Below are positions 8,474 through 16,705 of a stretch of 64,000 bases of DNA, piece by piece (position 1 is the first letter of the stretch; every line of letters starts with the position of its first letter). The position numbers were made by a program, and so were the translations under genes. This stretch comes from Candidatus Moranbacteria bacterium UBA2282 (GTDB lineage Bacteria > Patescibacteriota > Minisyncoccia > Moranbacterales > UBA2206), in contig DDWQ01000011.1 of the NCBI GenBank assembly GCA_002345745.1, positions 62,001-126,000 on the forward strand, in the 5' to 3' direction. The notes under the pieces are model-generated. The model was not told where the DNA came from. It saw only the letters and a program-made list of their open reading frames with translations, and searched no databases.

Positions 8474-8893
8474 TTAGTATTTACATCCACTGCTGATTAT
8501 CCGACCTTGCGCCAAAGCTTCCTGCGCAGTTTTGAAACAAACCAAATTTTCCGGCTTGATTCTTTTGGCATAGGAGCAAGTTGGCGGATAATATTTATTA
8601 GAGTTTTTACTGCCTACAAAAGCACAGTTTGCTTGTCCGGCAGTTGCCGGCAAATCAGCCACCACAGGCGCTTTTTGAGTGACAGCGCTCTCTGATTCCA
8701 TTATACTACTAACCCGCCCTTCTGGGCTAATTTCTGAGCCTACAGCTGGTTTCTCAATAATAATTGGGCTGGAATTAATGGTTCCAGCCTGCATATACCC
8801 AAATTCAAAGGAAATCGCAGCCACAAGCAAAAAACCTATGCTCAGGATAATCTTGTATTCATATTCAATCCAAAACTCTTTTATCATCTTCAT
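8474..8893 (-). CDS. Membrane-anchored protein with Ada-like cysteine domain
   Basis: The 139-residue protein has one membrane helix at about residues 14-34, a linker, and a C-terminal domain that begins with FVGSKNSNKYYPPTC and ends with a Cys-containing SSGCKY. The KNSNKYYPPTCSYAKRI pattern resembles Ada-type metal-binding domains found in many small surface or nuclease-associated proteins. Four cysteines (in ANCAF, PPTC, LVCF and SGCKY) could bind zinc. The domain would lie outside the membrane if the helix is a signal anchor. No function is assigned. Confidence 0.7.
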   Translation of the reverse strand: MKMIKEFWIEYEYKIILSIGFLLVAAISFEFGYMQAGTINSSPIIIEKPAVGSEISPEGRVSSIMESESAVTQKAPVVADLPATAGQANCAFVGSKNSNKYYPPTCSYAKRIKPENLVCFKTAQEALAQGRIISSGCKY

Positions 8894-8910
8894 TTGTTTG
8901 TTTTTATTAA

Positions 8911-8945
8911 CTACAAACCACGAACTACCAACTACAAACTAATTC
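8911..8945. repeat. 7-bp periodic array, intergenic
   Basis: Five heptamers run AACTACA, AACCACG, AACTACC, AACTACA, AACTAAT. They end at the -35 region of the rpmA promoter. The period equals that of the array in gltX although the sequence differs. Confidence 0.75.
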
Positions 8946-8949
8946 GTTG

Positions 8950-8977
8950 TTGACATTATACCATATTTTGCTATAAT
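8950..8977 (+). promoter_or_regulatory. Strong promoter of rpmA
   Basis: A consensus TTGACA (8950-8955) and TATAAT (8972-8977) are separated by 16 bp. Transcription should begin near 8984, about 170 nt before the rpmA start codon. Confidence 0.8.
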
Positions 8978-8983
8978 AAATCT

Positions 8984-9156
8984 CGTACTCTGTATGAATG
9001 GCTATCCCAGTATCGATTCCGACAAAACCTTAGAGTGATGGCTTTATGGTTTCGCGGATTCGCCTCCGGCTTTAGTCTGTAGTTTTATTAAATATTAATT
9101 ATGAATCGATACGGGACGCTCATTTTTATGGCTTCTCGCTATCGCTCAAGATAAAA
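8984..9156 (+). promoter_or_regulatory. Long structured 5' leader of rpmA
   Basis: The leader can form a long-range stem between CCCAGTATCGATTC (9006-9019) and GAATCGATACGGG (9103-9115), with one bulged base, closing a domain of about 85 nt. A second 9-bp hairpin pairs CATTTTTAT (9121-9129) with ATAAAAATG (9151-9159), which includes the rpmA start codon. A 17-codon frame runs from ATG 9101 to TAA 9154, ending 2 bp before rpmA. This arrangement suggests translational control of L27, but there is no direct evidence. Confidence 0.55.
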
Positions 9157-9510
9157 ATGGCGCATCGTAAAGCTGGTGGTTCCACCCAACTGGGTCGTGA
9201 TTCAGTATCAAAAAGACTTGGTGTTAAAATTTTTGGAGACCAACGAGTCCAAGCTGGAAACATTATCATCCGACAAAGAGGATCAAAATGGAGACCGGGA
9301 GAAAATGTTAGACAAGGTGAAGATGATACTCTCTATTCTGTAATTGATGGCGTCGTAAAATTTGCTACCAAAAAGATTAGAACTTTTACTGGTAAATTAG
9401 AAGCTAAAAGATTTGTTTCTGTTGTCGCAGCTGAAATCATACCGAGAAAAGTTCGCGCTCCTCGAGCAAAAACAAAGGCTGGAAAAATTAATAATGCTAA
9501 GATAAAATAA
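9157..9510 (+). CDS. rpmA: 50S ribosomal protein L27
   Basis: L27 sits at the peptidyl-transferase centre. The N-terminus AHRKAGGSTQLGRDS is diagnostic and has no cleavable Firmicutes-type extension. At 117 residues it is longer than usual (about 85-95) because of a basic C-terminal tail. Unusually, rplU (L21), its common partner, is not adjacent: the upstream gene is unrelated. A strong terminator follows. Confidence 0.97.
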   Translation: MAHRKAGGSTQLGRDSVSKRLGVKIFGDQRVQAGNIIIRQRGSKWRPGENVRQGEDDTLYSVIDGVVKFATKKIRTFTGKLEAKRFVSVVAAEIIPRKVRAPRAKTKAGKINNAKIK

Positions 9511-9525
9511 TAATCTATCTTGAAT

Positions 9526-9561
9526 AACAAAAGCCTCTCGTAATTGAGAGGCTTTTTTGTT
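9526..9561. terminator. Bidirectional intrinsic terminator between rpmA and pyrG
   Basis: AAAAGCCTCTC (9529-9539), a 6-nt loop and GAGAGGCTTTTTT (9546-9558) form a GC-rich stem with T-runs on both strands. It separates convergent rpmA and pyrG. Confidence 0.9.
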
Positions 9562-9578
9562 ATAAGTTTTTGCAAATA

Positions 9579-11222
9579 CTATTTTTTATTTTTCAATTTC
9601 TGTCCAGCTGCAATAAGTTCATTAAAAAGTGGTTGACCTTTCATCGGACTGCTTTTCAATTCTGGATGAAATTGCGTTGCAACGAAGAACGGATGAACTG
9701 AAACTGGCAATTCAACAATCTCCATTAGGTTTCCTTTGGGAGATTTTCCAGAAAATATAATGCCAGCTTTTTCTAGACGTTCAATGTATGCGGGATTAAC
9801 TTCCCATCTGTGTCGATGTCGCTCAGAAATTTTAGTTGCACCATATGCCCTATTAGCGAGACTACCCTTTTTCAAATTAGCTGGGTATGCTCCAAGTCGC
9901 ATCGTTGCTCCATAATTGTGATCCTCTAAGTTCTTTTTTTGCTCAGGCATAATGTCAATAACCGGATTTTTTGTTTTACGATTTACTTCAGTTGTGTTTG
10001 CATCTTTAAATCCCAAAACATTGCGGGTATATTCAATAACTGCTAATTGCATACCGTAGCAAATACCTAGAAATGGAATTTTATTTTTACGTAAAAATTC
10101 AATCGCTAAAATTTTACCTTCAATTCCACGTGAACCAAAGCCTCCAGGAATAACTACACCATCATATTGTTTCAATTCTTCTAATTTCTCAGGATTTTTT
10201 TCATATGATTCGCTGCTAATCCAATCAATTTGCGGTTTTACATTGTTTTTATATCCTGCATGTTTCACTGCTTCAATAACACTAATATAGGCATCTGACA
10301 AAACAAAGTCGCCTGTACCAAAATATTTTCCAACAATTCCAATCCTAGCAGTTCCTTTGGGATGTTTAATTCTTTCCACTAGGTCATACCATTGTTGTAG
10401 GTCAGTTTTTTTATATTTTAGTCCAAGTTTTTTCAAAATCAATCGACTCAAATCATCACGTTCAAAGTTAATTGGCACTTCATAGATATTATCGCTATCT
10501 GGTGCAGAGATAACATCACGTTCGGGAATGTTGCAAAACATAGCAATTTTCTCTTTTCTCTTTTTGTCAAGAAATGTTTCCGAGCGTGCGATGATAAAAT
10601 CAGGCTGAATACCAGCACCATTCAGAGTGCGTACAGCATATTGCGTTGGCTTGGTTTTCATTTCTCCAACCTTTGATGGAATTGGCAAATAGCTTACCAT
10701 AATAGAAACAACATCATCTGGATATTTTATTTTCATCATTCGTGCCGCTTCCAGAAAAAGAATATTTTGATATTCACCAACTGTACCACCGATTTCAATA
10801 ATCGCAATATCTGCTTCAGCTTTCTTAGTTGCTTTCTCAATTCGATCAATAACTTCCAGTGGAATATGTGGGACAACTTCAACACATTTACCTTTATATT
10901 CTAAATTTCTCTCCTTATGAATAACAGTTTCATAGACGCGACCCGTAGTCATATAGTTGTCGCGAGACAATTCAACATCCAAAAATCTTTCGTAGTTCCC
11001 CATATCCTGATCGGTCTCATCACCATCATTTAAAACAAAAACCTCGCCATGTTCAGTGGGGTTCATTGTGCCAGCATCAACATTGATGTAGGGATCAATT
11101 TTTAAAGCTGTTACAACAAATCCACGTGCCTTGAGAATTGCTCCCACAGAGGAAGTAGTAATTCCCTTGCCGACTCCACTCATCACTCCCCCAACTACGA
11201 AAATGTACTTCCTGTTTTTCAT
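9579..11222 (-). CDS. pyrG: CTP synthase
   Basis: CTP synthase aminates UTP with glutamine. The 547-residue protein has the N-terminal synthetase domain (VVGGVMSGVGKGITTSSVG at the start) and a C-terminal class I glutamine amidotransferase with the nucleophile elbow GICYGMQ and the catalytic FHPE. Length and motifs are those of a full enzyme. It lies downstream of rplI on the same strand but is separated by a hairpin terminator. Confidence 0.97.
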   Translation of the reverse strand: MKNRKYIFVVGGVMSGVGKGITTSSVGAILKARGFVVTALKIDPYINVDAGTMNPTEHGEVFVLNDGDETDQDMGNYERFLDVELSRDNYMTTGRVYETVIHKERNLEYKGKCVEVVPHIPLEVIDRIEKATKKAEADIAIIEIGGTVGEYQNILFLEAARMMKIKYPDDVVSIMVSYLPIPSKVGEMKTKPTQYAVRTLNGAGIQPDFIIARSETFLDKKRKEKIAMFCNIPERDVISAPDSDNIYEVPINFERDDLSRLILKKLGLKYKKTDLQQWYDLVERIKHPKGTARIGIVGKYFGTGDFVLSDAYISVIEAVKHAGYKNNVKPQIDWISSESYEKNPEKLEELKQYDGVVIPGGFGSRGIEGKILAIEFLRKNKIPFLGICYGMQLAVIEYTRNVLGFKDANTTEVNRKTKNPVIDIMPEQKKNLEDHNYGATMRLGAYPANLKKGSLANRAYGATKISERHRHRWEVNPAYIERLEKAGIIFSGKSPKGNLMEIVELPVSVHPFFVATQFHPELKSSPMKGQPLFNELIAAGQKLKNKK

Positions 11223-11257
11223 ATTTTTTAAAATATAATTTAATTAACACAAACGAA

Positions 11258-11280
11258 AAAGTCGCCTCCCCCGCGACTTT
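11258..11280 (-). terminator. Intrinsic terminator after rplI
   Basis: On the minus strand AAAGTCGC and GCGACTTT form an 8-bp stem around a G-rich loop, followed by TTCG and further T residues. It lies 20 bp after the rplI stop. Confidence 0.7.
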
Positions 11281-11300
11281 ATATAATTTTCAAAAGCACG

Positions 11301-11744
11301 CTAATTTGCGCTTTCCACTGAAACTGAAATAATCGCCTCTATATTATGCTCTAATTCTATCTTCACTTCATAATCGCCAACTTCTTTGATTGGATTTTTC
11401 AAAATAATTGCTTTTGTTGGAATGATGATATTTTCTTTTTTTAATTCTTTGACAATATCTTTTGCGTGAATTGATCCAAATAATTTTCCATTTTTTTCTT
11501 TAACTAGGATCATAATAGCTGACCCTTCTAGTCGTGCAGCTAGTTCTTGGGTTTTTTCCAAATCTAATTGTTCTTTCTCAACTTGTTTCTTTTTTATAAC
11601 ATCAACCTTTTTCAATCCAGAGTTAGTTGCAATCTCAGCTAATTTTTTTACAAACAAAAAATTCCGCGCATACCCTTCGGACACTTCCTTTATGTCACCG
11701 TTCTTACCAAGGTTTTTTACATCTTGTAATAAAATTATTTTCAT
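11301..11744 (-). CDS. rplI: 50S ribosomal protein L9
   Basis: The N-terminal domain MKIILLQDVKNLGKNGDIKEVSEGYARNFL is typical of L9, followed by the linker helix and the C-terminal RNA-binding domain; 147 residues is normal. L9 is absent from one large CPR branch, so its presence here is informative for placement. The mRNA appears to be leaderless: the -10 box ends 6 nt before the ATG. Confidence 0.95.
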   Translation of the reverse strand: MKIILLQDVKNLGKNGDIKEVSEGYARNFLFVKKLAEIATNSGLKKVDVIKKKQVEKEQLDLEKTQELAARLEGSAIMILVKEKNGKLFGSIHAKDIVKELKKENIIIPTKAIILKNPIKEVGDYEVKIELEHNIEAIISVSVESAN

Positions 11745-11750
11745 ATGTAT

Positions 11751-11779
11751 AGTATATCAAAAAGAGTAAATTGAGGCAA
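11751..11779 (-). promoter_or_regulatory. Promoter of rplI, start-codon proximal
   Basis: Reading on the minus strand, TTGCCT (11779-11774), a 17-bp spacer and TATACT (11756-11751) are followed by only 6 nt before the ATG at 11744. It begins just after the terminator of the neighbouring RNA, so rplI is an independent, probably leaderless transcript. Confidence 0.6.
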
Positions 11780-11780
11780 A

Positions 11781-11930
11781 TAAAAAAATGCCGAGATCCT
11801 CGAGGGGGTCCCGGCATAGCACGGAAAAACTAGGGTATTAATAATGTCTATCAAAGAAAATGGTTCTTCATTTGAAGATTTGTGCTGAACGACTGTACTC
11901 AGCGTCAAGGCACTGCAAATCTTCTTTGAA
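11781..11930 (-). ncRNA. Candidate free-standing structured small RNA
   Basis: The 267-bp gap between the protease gene and rplI holds a self-contained unit on the minus strand. A TATAAT box (11939-11934, no clear -35) is followed by a region that folds strongly: CAAAGAA (11928-11922) pairs with TTCTTTG (11858-11852), GAAGATTTG (11924-11916) can pair with CAAATCTTC (11882-11874), and GCTGA/TCAGC makes an apical stem. The unit ends in a strong intrinsic terminator (stem 11817-11788, T-run to 11781). It has no good frame. It does not match the tmRNA, RNase P, SRP or 6S motifs I know. Confidence 0.6.
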
Positions 11931-12011
11931 AACATTATAGTAATCTATGAATCGCCCAGCGATGCGTAAATTACACGTTAACCCTAGCATATTGCAATAC
12001 TAGGAAATATA

Positions 12012-13298
12012 TTAGGATTTGTCAATAGTTGAGACGATAACCTCCATTGCCTTATCTAATTGTGGGTCTTTTCCTGCCTCAAAGTCAGCTCGAGTGAACT
12101 CAACTTCAATATCTGGAGAAATGCCCTTTTCCATAATATAATCACCATTTGGAGTCAGCCATTTGGCAACTGTAATTTTAACACTGGCTTTATTGGGCAA
12201 GCTAACTAACTCCTGCACTGAACCTTTGCCAAATGATTTTTTACCAATTAATTGAACAGTATGATTATCTCGCAATGCACCAGCTAGGATTTCTGAAGCA
12301 CTAGCACTACCTTCATTAATTAAAACAACTGTTGGAATAGCACTAAGCTTATCTCCTCCTGTCGTGTATAGGTTATTTTTTTTGCCAGCACCATCTTCTT
12401 CAGCTACAACAACTTTTCCTCTAGGAATCATACGACTGGCGATTTCAACTGATGACGTTAGGAAACCACCAGGATTATTACGCAAATCTAGCACAATTCC
12501 CTTAGAGCTTTGCAAAATAATCTGATTCATTGCTAAATCAAATTCTTTGGAGGTTTTTTCACCAAACTGATTTATCTTAAGATACGCAATATTATTATCT
12601 TTGAATTCTAATTTAACACTCTTGATTTCAATCGTATCGCGAATAATAGTAATATCTTTTGTTTCTTGATCTCCTACACGAAGAATTGTTAATATAACTT
12701 CAGTGCCTTTTTTCCCGCGAATTAAATCTACCGCAGAATCAATTGTTGTCTCAGTAGTTGATTTATCCCCAATTTTAACAATCTTATCACCGGGAAGTAA
12801 CCCAGCCTTTTGAGCAGGTGAACCATCTAACGGTGCAATTACAGTTAATATGTCATCCTTGATTCCAAGCTCAGCACCAATGCCTTCAAAACTTCCTCCT
12901 ATATCCTCTGCAAATTCCTGAGTTTCTTTTGGGTCAAAAAAGGTTGTGTAAGGGTCATTTGTGGCCTTGAGCATACCTCTAATCGCCCCATAGACTAATT
13001 CTTGCGCATCCAACGACCCTTGATCAACATATTTTTCTTTGAGTGTATCCCAAACCTTCCAAAAAAGTGCAAAATCAACTGTGTCTTTGCCAGCTGAAAA
13101 TTTATTTAACATTATAGTTGTCCCAACTGGATTGATTTGACCTAGTGTGTCTTCACTCACTGATCTTCTTCCGTTATTATACCCAAGCCAAAAACTCCCT
13201 ACTAGAAGAACTAGAATGAAAAAAAAAGAAAAATATTTTATAAAAAAATTTTGATTATTTTTTTCTATACTAGAATTTTGTATTTGATCTTCATTCAT
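12012..13298 (-). CDS. ctpA: C-terminal processing protease (S41 family)
   Basis: The 428-residue protein has a short cytoplasmic N-terminus, one membrane helix (about residues 22-43), a PDZ domain (about 130-220) and an S41 catalytic domain. The nucleophile serine lies in GSASASE (near residue 331) and the general-base lysine in GKGSVQ (near 356), giving the Ser/Lys dyad of CtpA/Prc. Such proteases trim envelope proteins and regulate murein hydrolases, fitting the nearby M23 and LCP genes. It is 28 bp from the GT2 gene upstream, same strand. Confidence 0.93.
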   Translation of the reverse strand: MNEDQIQNSSIEKNNQNFFIKYFSFFFILVLLVGSFWLGYNNGRRSVSEDTLGQINPVGTTIMLNKFSAGKDTVDFALFWKVWDTLKEKYVDQGSLDAQELVYGAIRGMLKATNDPYTTFFDPKETQEFAEDIGGSFEGIGAELGIKDDILTVIAPLDGSPAQKAGLLPGDKIVKIGDKSTTETTIDSAVDLIRGKKGTEVILTILRVGDQETKDITIIRDTIEIKSVKLEFKDNNIAYLKINQFGEKTSKEFDLAMNQIILQSSKGIVLDLRNNPGGFLTSSVEIASRMIPRGKVVVAEEDGAGKKNNLYTTGGDKLSAIPTVVLINEGSASASEILAGALRDNHTVQLIGKKSFGKGSVQELVSLPNKASVKITVAKWLTPNGDYIMEKGISPDIEVEFTRADFEAGKDPQLDKAMEVIVSTIDKS

Positions 13299-13326
13299 AA
13301 TCTTTCAATATTTTTTTATAATAAAC

Positions 13327-14136
13327 TTATTTATGCTTAGGCATTTCTTTGCCTGAATATTTTATGAAATATTTAATTGCACTGGCAATGTGTATCCAAG
13401 TCAGTCGATTTGAGAGTAATGACTGGATAACGTTTTTGCCGACCGATCCACGTCCATGATAGTGATACATTTGAGCTTGTGGTAGATATATAACTTTAAA
13501 TCCTTGCTCCCAAAATCTGCGACACCAGTCGGTATCTTCAAAATATAATTTGAATTGATGATCCATTAAGCCTACTTTTTCTATTGCAATTTTGCTTGTC
13601 ATCAAGGAAGATCCCATTATCCAGTCTACTTCACGAATACTTTGATGATCAAAATCTTTCATTAAAAAATTTTCCAAATGTTTTTTAGCAAAGCTAAATT
13701 TACCCAATAGAGTCCTCCTGTATACAATCGTCAAGGGAGTATAAAATCTAAATGTTGAGGGTTGAAAGGTTTCATTAAAATTCAAAAGCTGAGGACTGAC
13801 AATTCCAACATCAGGATTATTTTTTATATATTCCAAGAGTTTTTCAATTGCATCTTTTTTAACAATAATGTCACCATTCAAAATCAAAATATATCTACCT
13901 TTGGAAATCTCCAATCCACGATTAACGGTGCCGCTAAACCCGATATTATCTATTGAAGCCAGAAATTTAATTTCTGGATAATCATCATTCATCATTAGTT
14001 CCGTTTTTTCTTCTGTGGCACTATCTGACACAATAATCTCGTAATCAGAAAAACTAATATTTTTTTTAACTGAATCAATACAAACCTTGAGTAATTCCGG
14101 ATTTTTATAGCTAGTGATTATTATAGAAAGATCCAT
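13327..14136 (-). CDS. GT2 glycosyltransferase (rhamnosyltransferase-like)
   Basis: The 269-residue protein starts LSIIITSYKNPELL, has a nucleotide-sugar site at LNGD, and the acceptor/metal region WIMGSSLM and FEDTDWCRR typical of WbbL-like GT2 enzymes. No membrane segment is seen, so it would act on a lipid-linked sugar at the inner face of the membrane. It lies 21 bp downstream of the LCP gene, a setting that fits assembly of a wall-attached glycan. Confidence 0.88.
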   Translation of the reverse strand: MDLSIIITSYKNPELLKVCIDSVKKNISFSDYEIIVSDSATEEKTELMMNDDYPEIKFLASIDNIGFSGTVNRGLEISKGRYILILNGDIIVKKDAIEKLLEYIKNNPDVGIVSPQLLNFNETFQPSTFRFYTPLTIVYRRTLLGKFSFAKKHLENFLMKDFDHQSIREVDWIMGSSLMTSKIAIEKVGLMDHQFKLYFEDTDWCRRFWEQGFKVIYLPQAQMYHYHGRGSVGKNVIQSLLSNRLTWIHIASAIKYFIKYSGKEMPKHK

Positions 14137-14157
14137 TTATTGTAACAGTGTTAACAA

Positions 14158-15354
14158 TTACATTTTTGGTTTAATGTCTGATTGCGGTGGTAAAGTAAAA
14201 ATATTTTTGACTACGTCATGGATTTTGTCATAGTTATCACCGATTGGAAGCAAGATGTAACCAGCTCCATCTGCTGGTGGATTATATAACATTCCCTCCT
14301 CTGAGTTTTCCATAACTCTTTGATAAAGTTGCGGATTAACCATCTTAGAATATAGTTCATAGAATCGTTTCATTTCCCATGCTTGCATATCGGTTCTGAC
14401 ATTATCACCAAGATTATCTAGAATTGCGTTTAATTTAGAAAAGTCAGTTAAAGTTCCAGCAGTTAATAATTTATCCTTGATTGCTTGAATAATTAGTTGT
14501 TGTCTTTTAGCTCTTTCAAAATCACTGGTTGTAACACGAGATCTTGAAAGACACAAAGCTTGGTCGCCATTTAGCGTGATATCACCAGCTGGCAAAGAAA
14601 AATTACCACCACATTCCAATGTTCCTGCTGGAGCGTTGCACAAAGGATGAGTTTCAATAACTCTAGTTTTGTAGATATTCGCTGATTTGCTGAAGTATTT
14701 TATTGTTTTATTTTCAAATTCTCCAGTCGGAATAGTGAAAAATGAATCGCAAACATGCGCTTCATTAAATTGCATAGCTTCTGAAAATGGAGCATCTAAA
14801 TGAAAATTAACGCCTCCAATACTATCCACTAAAGCTTTGAAACCCTCGAAATTTATACTAGTAGCATATGCGACGTTGAGACCTGTAACATCACTCAAGA
14901 TTGTTTTCATATCTTCCAATCCTTGACCACGACCTCTTTGTTCGCCATAAGCATGCACGGCATTAATTTTTTGTTTATCTTGCGTTCCTGGAACAGTTAC
15001 ATATAAATCTCTCGGTACAGAAACCATAGAAATTTTATTTTCAGCCGGTCTTATGCTGACAATTATAATAGTATCAGCTAGCGTGCCTCCTCCTGTGACT
15101 CCCTCGCCACGCATTCCCAGAAGAGCGATGTTAACTTGCCCTTCCTCCTCACCCTGCAATTCATCTTTCACTCCGGGCAAAGAATGCATCAGACTCGAAA
15201 GCAATCCACCATCACCATTGGAAATTTTGTTTAATAAATTGCCAGTTTTCCAAGCGAAAAGACCGCCACCAACAATTAATAACGCCAGCACAACAAGTGC
15301 TATTTTAACCCATTTTCTTTTCATAAATCCTGGTTGAGAAGTTTTATTTAACAT
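14158..15354 (-). CDS. LytR-CpsA-Psr (LCP) family glycan ligase
   Basis: LCP proteins transfer polyprenyl-linked glycans to peptidoglycan or proteins at the outer face. The 398-residue protein has an N-terminal membrane anchor (about residues 16-31) and the LCP core, with LADTIIIVSI, the arginine of SVPRDLYV, and a late LSRSRVTTSDFERAKRQQ segment carrying the catalytic arginines. An alternative ATG at residue 12 would still include the anchor. It fits as the attachment enzyme for the sugars made by surrounding genes. Confidence 0.9.
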   Translation of the reverse strand: MLNKTSQPGFMKRKWVKIALVVLALLIVGGGLFAWKTGNLLNKISNGDGGLLSSLMHSLPGVKDELQGEEEGQVNIALLGMRGEGVTGGGTLADTIIIVSIRPAENKISMVSVPRDLYVTVPGTQDKQKINAVHAYGEQRGRGQGLEDMKTILSDVTGLNVAYATSINFEGFKALVDSIGGVNFHLDAPFSEAMQFNEAHVCDSFFTIPTGEFENKTIKYFSKSANIYKTRVIETHPLCNAPAGTLECGGNFSLPAGDITLNGDQALCLSRSRVTTSDFERAKRQQLIIQAIKDKLLTAGTLTDFSKLNAILDNLGDNVRTDMQAWEMKRFYELYSKMVNPQLYQRVMENSEEGMLYNPPADGAGYILLPIGDNYDKIHDVVKNIFTLPPQSDIKPKM

Positions 15355-15439
15355 AGTTTTTTATATTTTTAAATAAATAAATTACCTTGATAGGCATTAC
15401 TATCTATTTTACTTTTAATTCATAAATTGTCAATCGATT

Positions 15440-16591
15440 TTATTTACCCATAATTTCATCATATATTCCCAGCATTTTCGTAGCAGTTTGTTGCCAGGAA
15501 AATTTAGCAGCTTGTTGTAATTCCTTTTGCATCAGATTAGTGCGTAAATATTCATCAGAAACAATTCGCGTTAGTTTTTCTGCAAAGTCTGTGGGATTTT
15601 TCACATCAAACAAAAGAGTTGAGTTATCAATTATTTCAAGGTGTGGTGCAATATTCGATGCCAAGGTCGGCACGCCCAGCGTCATTGCTTCCAAAATGGG
15701 AATGCCAAAGCCCTCATATAAAGAAGGGAAGCAAAAAACGTGTGCTAGTTTGAAAAGTGCCGGCTTATCAGTTTCATCAATAAAGCCTGGTAGCAGGACT
15801 TCTGTCTGCAAAGAATAGTTTTTAATAAATTTATCAATCTGCGTGTCATAGTTTCTTCCCTTACCGCCTGCCAAAACCAGTTTAATCCCAGCTCTTTTTT
15901 CACTAGGAATTTTTACATACGCTTCAATCAGAGCTGGTAGATTTTTTCTCGGTTGCAAAGTGCCGATAGAGAGAATGAATTTTGGTGGCAAATTATACTT
16001 TTTTCTAATCACTTCTAGTTGCTCCGGAGAAATATCAACTGCAAAATTATCTGCCACAGCATTATGAATCCATTCTAATTTTTCTTCTTTGATTAGATAA
16101 TATTTTTTTATTTCTGAAACTGTAAATTTGGAAACTCCAATTATCTTATCAGCTCGTCGTAAACTCAATGGCATCAAAATCTTGAGAAAAAATAAATCCA
16201 GCTTTCCAATTAATTCTGGAAAAACTTTGAAAGACACGTCGTGCACAATCGTGACAATTTTAATTTTTTTCGACACAAAAAACGGCGTTATATATTGCAC
16301 CTGCAAAATATCTACCGGATGAGTTCGCAAATATTTCGGCAAAATCCAAGCGTTCCACAAAAACTTATTTACACCTTTTTCACCCAAACTTACCACGGAA
16401 AAATTAACTGGCAAATGCAAGATGTCTAGAGATTCTTGCAATAAACTGTCTCCATTCACTTTTCTATCAGTCAGGAGCAAATAATTGTTGACCGTATCAA
16501 GCAATGCAAATTGCTTCACCAAATTAAAAAACACCACTTCATCCCCTGTCCTGCCCTTGCCAATATTTCGAATATCAATTGCTATTTTCAT
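15440..16591 (-). CDS. GT4 glycosyltransferase
   Basis: The 383-residue protein has the GT-B fold pattern: N-terminal acceptor domain starting MKIAIDIRNIG, and a C-terminal donor domain with SIGTLQPRKNL and the signature PSLYEGFGIPILEAMTLGVP (E-x7-E). The donor is probably a GDP- or UDP-hexose. It is separated from the upstream ligase gene by an inverted periodic repeat. Confidence 0.9.
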   Translation of the reverse strand: MKIAIDIRNIGKGRTGDEVVFFNLVKQFALLDTVNNYLLLTDRKVNGDSLLQESLDILHLPVNFSVVSLGEKGVNKFLWNAWILPKYLRTHPVDILQVQYITPFFVSKKIKIVTIVHDVSFKVFPELIGKLDLFFLKILMPLSLRRADKIIGVSKFTVSEIKKYYLIKEEKLEWIHNAVADNFAVDISPEQLEVIRKKYNLPPKFILSIGTLQPRKNLPALIEAYVKIPSEKRAGIKLVLAGGKGRNYDTQIDKFIKNYSLQTEVLLPGFIDETDKPALFKLAHVFCFPSLYEGFGIPILEAMTLGVPTLASNIAPHLEIIDNSTLLFDVKNPTDFAEKLTRIVSDEYLRTNLMQKELQQAAKFSWQQTATKMLGIYDEIMGK

Positions 16592-16599
16592 AAAATTAT

Positions 16600-16705
16600 A
16601 ATACGAATGATGCGAATTATTTGCATGCTAATCTACAAATATGCAAATAAAAATTCGCAACATTCGCATATTCGTAGATTAGCATTAATTTGTAGATTCG
16701 TATTG
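16600..16705. repeat. Inverted pair of ATTCGCA-type periodic arrays
   Basis: Arms GCTAATCTACAAATATGCAAAT (first 20 nt 16627-16646, arm to 16648) and its near-perfect complement at 16662-16683 form a 22-bp stem with two mismatches around a 13-nt loop. Each arm and its flanks are built from ATTYGYAN units spaced 8-9 bp (for example ATTCGCAAC, ATTCGCAT, ATTCGTAG). The right edge runs into the last codons of the O-antigen ligase-like gene, whose ESTN tail is encoded by repeat units. Confidence 0.7.

Noticed and set aside
9101..9154. 17-codon leader peptide before rpmA as a gene
   Set aside because: It has no ribosome-binding site and overlaps predicted stems; mentioned only within the leader.
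11781..11930. Firm 6S RNA assignment
   Set aside because: The 3' end is a separate terminator and the central bubble with long closing stem of 6S is not evident; left as an unnamed candidate.
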